Positions 4,474 through 5,266 of a stretch of DNA of 5,266 bases are shown in pieces. Within the stretch, counting starts at the first letter, position 1. Each line of letters opens with the position of its first letter. Origin of the DNA: an uncultured Eubacteriales bacterium (GTDB taxonomy: Bacteria; Bacillota; Clostridia; Oscillospirales; UBA644); the NCBI GenBank assembly GCA_934481505.1, contig CAKSPP010000104.1:1-5266 (forward strand), read 5' to 3'. The notes beneath the pieces are model-generated. The model was given only the letters and a program-made list of their open reading frames with translations, was not told the origin of the DNA and did not search any database. The position numbers and the translations under genes were made by a program.

Positions 4474-5266
4474 ATGAATGGATTATTTCGCCGAGTGCGT
4501 TTTTTAATTCGTGCGTGAAGATTTCGACATCTTCTTCGGTGTTATAGGAAGAAAAGCTTATGCGGAGCGTGTTTTTCGAATATTCCGAAAGCCCGAGCGA
4601 CGCCATGACGTGGCTTCCTTTTTTTGAGGAACACGCCGACCCCGTCGACACGAAAATATCTTTTCTCGAAAGATAATGCAATATATTTTCGGCGATATAT
4701 CCCTTGAACGCCGCCGAAACGATATAGTCTGACGCGTTTTCGGGAGAAACGATAATTCCGCCGAGTTTCTCTATTTCGGATTTTGTTCTGTCGGCAAGAA
4801 TTTTGACCTTTTGCATATTCTTTTCGAGGTTTTCGGCTTCTTCCTTTACGGCTGCCGCAAATGCGACAATTCCCTGAGTATTCACCGTTCCCGAATGAAT
4901 GTTTCTTTCCTGACCGCCGCCGAATATTACGGGTTTTGCCTTGATATCTTTTGCGATATACAATGCCCCGACGCCTTTCGGACCGTGAACTTTATGTCCG
5001 CTTACCGACGCCATTCCGACCTTTGAATATCTGAACGGAGTTTTGAGAAACGCCTGCACTGCGTCTGTGTGGAAAGGAACTCCGAGTCTTTTGGTGTATT
5101 CGGCGATTTCACCTATTTCGTTTATTGCCCCGGTCTCGTTATTTATGTGCATAATGCTTACAAGAGCGGTATCGGGCGTTATTTTTTCAAGCACGCTTTC
5201 GGCTGAAATTTTCCCGCTTTTATCGGGAGAAACATAAACGACGTCAAACGTTTTTTCAAGGCTCTT
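4472..5266 (-). CDS. Cysteine desulfurase, NifS/IscS class V aminotransferase (5' truncated)
   Basis: The reading frame is open to the right edge, so 264 C-terminal residues are present and roughly the first 110-120 of a protein near 380 are missing. A GTG at 5194-5192 is internal and is not the start. This PLP enzyme takes sulfur from cysteine, leaving alanine and an enzyme persulfide. Numbered from the edge, the visible motifs are HINNETGAI (40-48), HTDAVQ (66-71, Asp68 and Gln71 contact PLP), SGHKVHGPKG (89-98, with PLP-binding Lys92), GGGQERNIHSGT (116-127), the active-site loop STGSACSS (207-214, Cys212) and TLRISF (233-238, substrate Arg235). The SxGSACxS loop places it with NifS/IscS and not with SufS. 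It lies 9 bp before a rhodanese-less thiI, like nifZ-thiI of B. subtilis, so it probably serves ThiI. His124 replaces the Arg usual in the RSGT motif. Confidence 0.95.
   Translation of the reverse strand, partial: KSLEKTFDVVYVSPDKSGKISAESVLEKITPDTALVSIMHINNETGAINEIGEIAEYTKRLGVPFHTDAVQAFLKTPFRYSKVGMASVSGHKVHGPKGVGALYIAKDIKAKPVIFGGGQERNIHSGTVNTQGIVAFAAAVKEEAENLEKNMQKVKILADRTKSEIEKLGGIIVSPENASDYIVSAAFKGYIAENILHYLSRKDIFVSTGSACSSKKGSHVMASLGLSEYSKNTLRISFSSYNTEEDVEIFTHELKNALGEIIHS

Noticed and set aside
5192..5194. A GTG that could be read as the start of a 240-residue desulfurase
   Set aside because: The frame stays open for 24 more codons to the window edge, and these fit the family sequence (a VVYVSPDKSGKI segment). 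The gene is therefore truncated by the window and not short.
3290..5266. Possible novel sulfur or bile-acid system linking the desulfurase, ThiI, bsh and thioredoxin
   Set aside because: Each gene fits a known family with its usual residues. No taurine uptake or desulfonation gene is present, so a joint pathway cannot be supported beyond shared transcription.

Overview
This window looks like a chromosomal segment of a host-associated, probably gut-dwelling, low- to mid-GC Firmicute of the Clostridia type. Spot counts of a few lines put GC roughly between 38 and 50 percent. The clues are strong AAGGAG-type ribosome binding sites, a ThiI without a rhodanese domain paired with a NifS-like desulfurase as in Bacillus subtilis, a stand-alone CinA C-terminal amidase, and a bile-salt-hydrolase-type enzyme. 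The exact taxon cannot be fixed from this sequence.

Layout: at the left edge is the 3' end of a plus-strand flavodoxin gene (1-237). Everything else is one tightly packed minus-strand gene row, read from right to left: cysteine desulfurase (5' end beyond the right edge), thiI, pncC, a choloylglycine hydrolase (bsh), gpsA, trxA and a DUF1653 gene. Gaps within the row are 9, 2, 12, 12 and 12 bp, and trxA and the DUF1653 gene overlap by 4 bp. Every start has a Shine-Dalgarno sequence in or beside the end of the preceding gene. No internal terminator or convincing promoter was seen, so the row is most simply read as one operon whose promoter lies beyond the right edge. The two convergent units meet at one bidirectional terminator hairpin (about 241-280), whose loop holds the stop codon of the DUF1653 gene.

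Function: the desulfurase and ThiI form a coherent pair for tRNA 4-thiouridine (and possibly thiamine thiazole) sulfur supply. PncC recycles nicotinamide mononucleotide, GpsA makes glycerol-3-phosphate for phospholipids, and thioredoxin supplies thiol reduction. The bile-salt-type hydrolase is the one niche-specific gene, set inside an otherwise housekeeping row. Its catalytic residues are complete, and its loop carries an S-R-G motif that has been linked to taurine-conjugate preference in lactobacilli.

There is no mobile element, CRISPR array, RNA gene or new system that I can support. No gene-free stretch exceeds 24 bp. The most useful observations are the bsh placement and specificity loop, and the terminator that overlaps a coding sequence.
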